Shown: positions 60,872-64,000 of the stretch, one piece after another
How the letters are laid out: each line of letters begins with the position of its first letter
Position numbering within the stretch: position 1 is the first letter of the stretch
Notes under the pieces: generated by a model
The model's input: only the letters and a program-made list of their open reading frames with translations
Databases searched by the model: none
What the model was told of the DNA's origin: nothing
DNA from: Bacillus paramycoides
GTDB lineage: Bacteria > Bacillota > Bacilli > Bacillales > Bacillaceae_G
NCBI RefSeq assembly: GCF_001884235.1
Contig: NZ_MAOI01000123.1
Span: 186,001 to 250,000, forward strand
Direction of reading: 5' to 3'
DNA length: 64,000 nucleotides
Translations under genes and position numbers: made by a program

Positions 60872-61859
60872 CTTCACCTCTTTGAACGATAATTCTTCCT
60901 TCTTTCTCTAGCTTCTTCACCGTACCTGTAATCGTTTGCTGTGCTTTTTCAGCATCCGTCATCTTAAGCGGTCCTAAGCCATCTAACTCTTCTAGAATCA
61001 TCTCTCTACGGTTTGAAGACATACATGTAAATAGTTTCTCTTTAATTTCTTCTTTAGCAATTTTAAGTGCTTTCGCGATAACACCGTTATCTGTAATTTC
61101 CTCTAATACACGGCGAAGCGCAAGATCTTCAAGACCAAGTAAGTCTTCAAAGACAAACATATTTTCTTTAATTTTCTCAGATAACGCATAATCGACTTCA
61201 TCCAGCTTTTGAAAGACTGTTTTTTCAACACCTCGTGAAACGTTATTTAAGATGTTTACAATTGTTTTCAAGCCGTCTGTTTTATTAATGGCACTAAATG
61301 CCATATTATTTAATTTTGCTTTTAATAACTCACCAATTTGATTAATTAATTCACCATCTACTTGTTCCAGCTTTGCAATACCCATTACCGTTTCTACACG
61401 TTTATGATCTGGTAATCTCTCAATTAATTGAGAAGCAAGTTGCGGCTTAATATAAGAAGCAATAATCGCTATCGTTTGTGGCGATTCATCATTAAGCACT
61501 GTAAGAAGTGGCTCTAAATCTGTAAGTGAATTTAAGAACTCAAATGGATTATCTTTGTTGTACCAAAGGTCTTCCAATAATTTTTCCAGCTCGTCTTCTG
61601 GCATATTTTTAAATATACGACGAATGTATTCTTTATCTGGAGTTACTAAATTCAATTCTTTTACATTTAGTTCGTACAAAAACTCCCCTAGTACATTTTC
61701 TAATGTTTCTGGTTTATATACACGAAACTTCGCGATTTCACGAAGTAATACTTCTTTTTCCTCAGCCGTCATATATTCAATGACTTTTGCTGCCACCTCT
61801 TCGTTTAATGTACGAATGAGGATGGCAGCTTTCTCTTTGGAGGAGATTTCATCTAACAT
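60855..61859 (-). CDS. fliG: Flagellar motor switch protein FliG
   Basis: 334 residues with the N-terminal FliF-binding part (SSKEKAAILIRTLNEEVAAK), the middle DESPQTIAIIASYIKPQLAS, in which DESPQ stands for the usual EHPQ, and the C-terminal torque domain (LGLEDLALRRVLEEITDNGV, SSNRREMILEELDGLG). It transmits torque from the stator. It lies between fliF and fliH. Confidence 0.95.
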   Translation of the reverse strand: MLDEISSKEKAAILIRTLNEEVAAKVIEYMTAEEKEVLLREIAKFRVYKPETLENVLGEFLYELNVKELNLVTPDKEYIRRIFKNMPEDELEKLLEDLWYNKDNPFEFLNSLTDLEPLLTVLNDESPQTIAIIASYIKPQLASQLIERLPDHKRVETVMGIAKLEQVDGELINQIGELLKAKLNNMAFSAINKTDGLKTIVNILNNVSRGVEKTVFQKLDEVDYALSEKIKENMFVFEDLLGLEDLALRRVLEEITDNGVIAKALKIAKEEIKEKLFTCMSSNRREMILEELDGLGPLKMTDAEKAQQTITGTVKKLEKEGRIIVQRGEDDVLI

Positions 61860-61872
61860 TGTTTTTCCTCCC

Positions 61873-63447
61873 TTACTGTCCGTTTAACCATTTTTTAATT
61901 ACTTTTGCAGTACCTTCTACATGCTCTTTCGTAGCTTCCTGCACTTGATCATCTAATGTAGGCTCTGATGGTTCTACTGGTTCTGGTTTTGGCTCTGGTA
62001 CTATTTTTTCTTCAGGAATTTCAAAAATACTTTCATTACTAGCAGCAACTTCCTCTTCTGCTAAGTATTCATCATATTCCTCTTCTTCTTTCTTTTTCTT
62101 ACGTCTTGCTAAGAAGAACCATAATAGGCCACCAAGTGCTAACAATCCACCTGTAATTCCACCGAATAACCACCAGTTAATGCCACTTTCTTCTGGTTCT
62201 TTCGCTTTCTCTACTTTCGGCTGATCAAACTGAACTGTTACAACGTTAACTTGACCGTTTGTAAAGTTTCCATTCGGATCAACTTGCAGTCCAGCTGCCG
62301 TACCAATCGCTTCTTTAAATGTTGTCATATCAATTTTTCGTTTTACTAACGTATCGTTATCGACCCATACAACAACATTTGTTTTTGTTAATTCCGGATG
62401 TTTCTTAATCGTTTCAACTGTTTTATCTATTTCATAGTTTTCAATTTTGTTACCGTTATTATTATCGTAGACAATTTTGCCATTTTGATTATTGTTCGTA
62501 CCATAGTTTGGTACTTCACCATTCGCTGTAATACCAGCACCTTGCTTCGTTTCTGCTCCTTCTTGTGCAGTAGAGCGCTCTTCTTGTTCCTGTTTACTGC
62601 GAAGTATACCTTTATCACCATATTTTTCTGACTGACGTGTAACTTCATCATAATTTACAGACACTTTTGTATTCACCTTATATTCATTCGGCTTAAACAT
62701 CGTCATTAACGTCGCATCAATATCTTGCTTTAATTTACCTTCAATTTGTTGCTGCATCTCAACTTCTTTTTCATAAGAAGAGGAACTAGTAGAATGTGCT
62801 TCATCTGCTCCTTTCGAGATAATACCTTTTTTGCTATCAATAACACTTACTTCTTCTGCTTTCACCCCAGGAACTGCCGCACTAATCATTTGCTGTATAC
62901 CCGCAACTTGATCAGCTGTTAATTGTTGTCCACGTTTCACACCAACAGTAATTGCCGCTGTTCCTTTCGCTTTTTCTTCATCAAAAATTGTTTCTTTTTC
63001 AGGTAATGTAATTTGTACATTTGCCGTTTCAACTGTCGCAAAGTTTCGTACAATATCTTGCTCCAATTGCTTTTTCGTACCGACAATCTGCTTCATTTTC
63101 TTATCTTGCTCACTTGAACCGAGCGAGCTTTCTAATAAAATTTCCTCACCGCTTTTAGAATTAAACGGTAAGCCCATTCCATTCATTTCTTTTCGAACCC
63201 ATGGAGCATCATTCTTTTGCACTCGAATCGAACCATCGGCTGCTAATTGGTAATCAACACCTAGCTTCGATAATTCTGCTGTAATCTCTTGCTTATCTGC
63301 ATCATTTAAATTTTGATATACAACAACATATTTATCTGGCAAGGTGAAGTATAAAAGTGCTCCTGTTACAATCGCTAAAAGCGCAGCACCAATCACTAAC
63401 TTATGCCACGTTTTCAACGATTGGAAAACATTTTTTATCTTTTCCAT
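61873..63447 (-). CDS. fliF: Flagellar MS-ring protein FliF
   Basis: 524 residues with two transmembrane helices (about 17-33 and 440-460), the second followed by RRKKKKEEEE. The large outside part holds PDKYVVVYQNLNDADKQEIT and GMGLPFNSKSGEE, family signatures, and the C-terminal tail binds FliG. It forms the base of the motor. Between fliE and fliG as usual. Confidence 0.96.
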   Translation of the reverse strand: MEKIKNVFQSLKTWHKLVIGAALLAIVTGALLYFTLPDKYVVVYQNLNDADKQEITAELSKLGVDYQLAADGSIRVQKNDAPWVRKEMNGMGLPFNSKSGEEILLESSLGSSEQDKKMKQIVGTKKQLEQDIVRNFATVETANVQITLPEKETIFDEEKAKGTAAITVGVKRGQQLTADQVAGIQQMISAAVPGVKAEEVSVIDSKKGIISKGADEAHSTSSSSYEKEVEMQQQIEGKLKQDIDATLMTMFKPNEYKVNTKVSVNYDEVTRQSEKYGDKGILRSKQEQEERSTAQEGAETKQGAGITANGEVPNYGTNNNQNGKIVYDNNNGNKIENYEIDKTVETIKKHPELTKTNVVVWVDNDTLVKRKIDMTTFKEAIGTAAGLQVDPNGNFTNGQVNVVTVQFDQPKVEKAKEPEESGINWWLFGGITGGLLALGGLLWFFLARRKKKKEEEEYDEYLAEEEVAASNESIFEIPEEKIVPEPKPEPVEPSEPTLDDQVQEATKEHVEGTAKVIKKWLNGQ

Positions 63448-63469
63448 TTAAACACACCCGTCCATTTTC

Positions 63470-63769
63470 CTAAATTTGCATATTAATTAGTGACTTATAA
63501 TTTTCAATAAGATTATCGCGTACGAGAGCAGCCGTTTTCATTTGTGATTCAGCTTTCTTCTGCTGAATTAAAACGTCATGCGTTTCTCCTACCCCTTTTG
63601 TCAGTAAATCATATACTGCTGTCTGAGCATTATTTTGCGTTTGATTCATATCTTCCAATAAATCAATAAACTTTTTACCTTCAACTACAGATGTTTCTGA
63701 AGCTTTCGGTGTGCCAATCGGCTGAATTGCTCCAAATGGCTGTGTATTTAACATTGGTTGAATTTTCAT
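63470..63769 (-). CDS. fliE: Flagellar hook-basal body protein FliE
   Basis: 99 residues. FIDLLEDMNQTQNNAQTAVY and GETHDVLIQQKKAESQMKTA with the ending VRDNLIENYKSLINMQI are typical of FliE, which joins the MS ring to the rod. It lies between flgC and fliF. Confidence 0.95.
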   Translation of the reverse strand: MKIQPMLNTQPFGAIQPIGTPKASETSVVEGKKFIDLLEDMNQTQNNAQTAVYDLLTKGVGETHDVLIQQKKAESQMKTAALVRDNLIENYKSLINMQI

Positions 63770-63786
63770 ATTTCCCCTCTTCCCTC

Positions 63787-64000
63787 TTATCCTCGGCCGA
63801 TTTCTAAATCTTTATCGAGCATTTTTTTGTTCGCATTTAATACACTTGTATTTGCTTCATACATTTTTTGAGCAACCATTACATTCGTCATCTCAGCTGT
63901 CACATCAATGTTCGGATAACGTACATATCCTTCTTCATTTGCATGCGGATGCGTCGGATCATACACAAGATTTTCATTTCGATCTGTTTCAATACTTTTT
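63787..64000 (-). CDS. flgC: Flagellar rod protein FlgC, C-terminal part (cut by window edge)
   Basis: The last 70 or so residues are present, with YVRYPNIDVTAEMTNVMVAQ and MYEANTSVLNANKKMLDKDL ending in EIGRG and TAA (63787-63789). The V.YPNIDV pattern and the terminal helix are typical of FlgC. The start lies outside the window. It precedes fliE in the usual flgB-flgC-fliE order. Confidence 0.93.
   Translation of the reverse strand, partial: KSIETDRNENLVYDPTHPHANEEGYVRYPNIDVTAEMTNVMVAQKMYEANTSVLNANKKMLDKDLEIGRG

Noticed and set aside
1-64000. CRISPR arrays, tRNA and rRNA genes
   Set aside because: No regularly spaced repeats with unique spacers and no tRNA- or rRNA-like sequence were seen on reading.

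Overview
The window looks like chromosome from a Bacillus cereus group member (B. cereus, B. thuringiensis, B. mycoides or a close relative). The evidence is low-GC DNA with strong AAGGAGG-type ribosome binding sites, an H-type small acid-soluble spore protein gene, a Fur-regulated basic protein, the motility repressor MogR inside the flagellar locus, two full-length copies plus one deleted copy of a bcr1-like repeat flanked by TTTAT, and a flagellin promoter of the sigma-A type. Nothing seen here allows a species-level call.

Layout. (1) 1-25900 holds ordinary chromosomal and accessory genes in small transcription units: a metal-chaperone GTPase, a DMT exporter with its GntR regulator, FbpA with a Fur box, a CDF metal exporter, an Asp-box protein, an ECF sigma/anti-sigma pair, asparagine synthase, a degenerate PP2C-like protein, MarR/DUF3147/hydrolase genes, the oxidoreductase UcpA, YfmQ, a divergent MFS pump and XRE-TPR regulator pair with two matching operators, SspH, a broken PilZ gene, a DUF5367/TetR pair whose promoter has been split off by an IS110-family element, and an azlCD/TrmB operon. 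(2) 26065-35972 is a minus-strand flagellar block: slt, fliN-like, fliM, fliN, fliO-like, fliP, fliQ, fliR, flhB, flhA, flhF and flgG, i.e. the switch complex, the export gate and a rod protein. (3) 36229-38626 holds two plus-strand flagellin genes. (4) 38714-50368 is a minus-strand molybdenum cofactor and formate dehydrogenase block: mrp, moaC, moaD, moaE, moeA, moeB, a formate/nitrite channel, moaA, fdhD, DUF2294, DUF1641 and fdhA. A terC-like gene follows at 50633-51409. (5) 51785-64000 returns to motility: mogR, cheV, two unnamed genes, flgE, flgD, fliK, fliJ, fliI, fliH, fliG, fliF, fliE and the end of flgC.

How the genes work together. Blocks 2, 3 and 5 make the rod, MS ring, switch, export apparatus, hook and filament. 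MogR is expected to repress the set, and a perfect MogR-type box lies just upstream of the first flagellin promoter. Block 4 makes the pterin cofactor (moaA, moaC, moaD/moaE), activates and loads it (moeB, moeA), matures the enzyme (fdhD) and builds a cytoplasmic FeS/Mo enzyme of the YrhE/YjgC type, with a channel for its probable substrate. Finding this block between mogR and the flagellins is unusual as far as I recall.

Points most worth a second look are the structured non-coding leader of the IS110 element (a bridge RNA candidate) and the insertion's separation of a TetR promoter and operator from tetR; the bcr1-like repeats, which show compensatory base changes and one internally deleted copy; a terminator-type attenuator directly in front of fdhA; two related structured stretches that begin at stop codons in the flagellar locus; and a hydrolase gene whose best-placed start codon is ATT. 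No tRNA, rRNA or CRISPR array was seen. All family names rest on reading the sequence; no database search was run.
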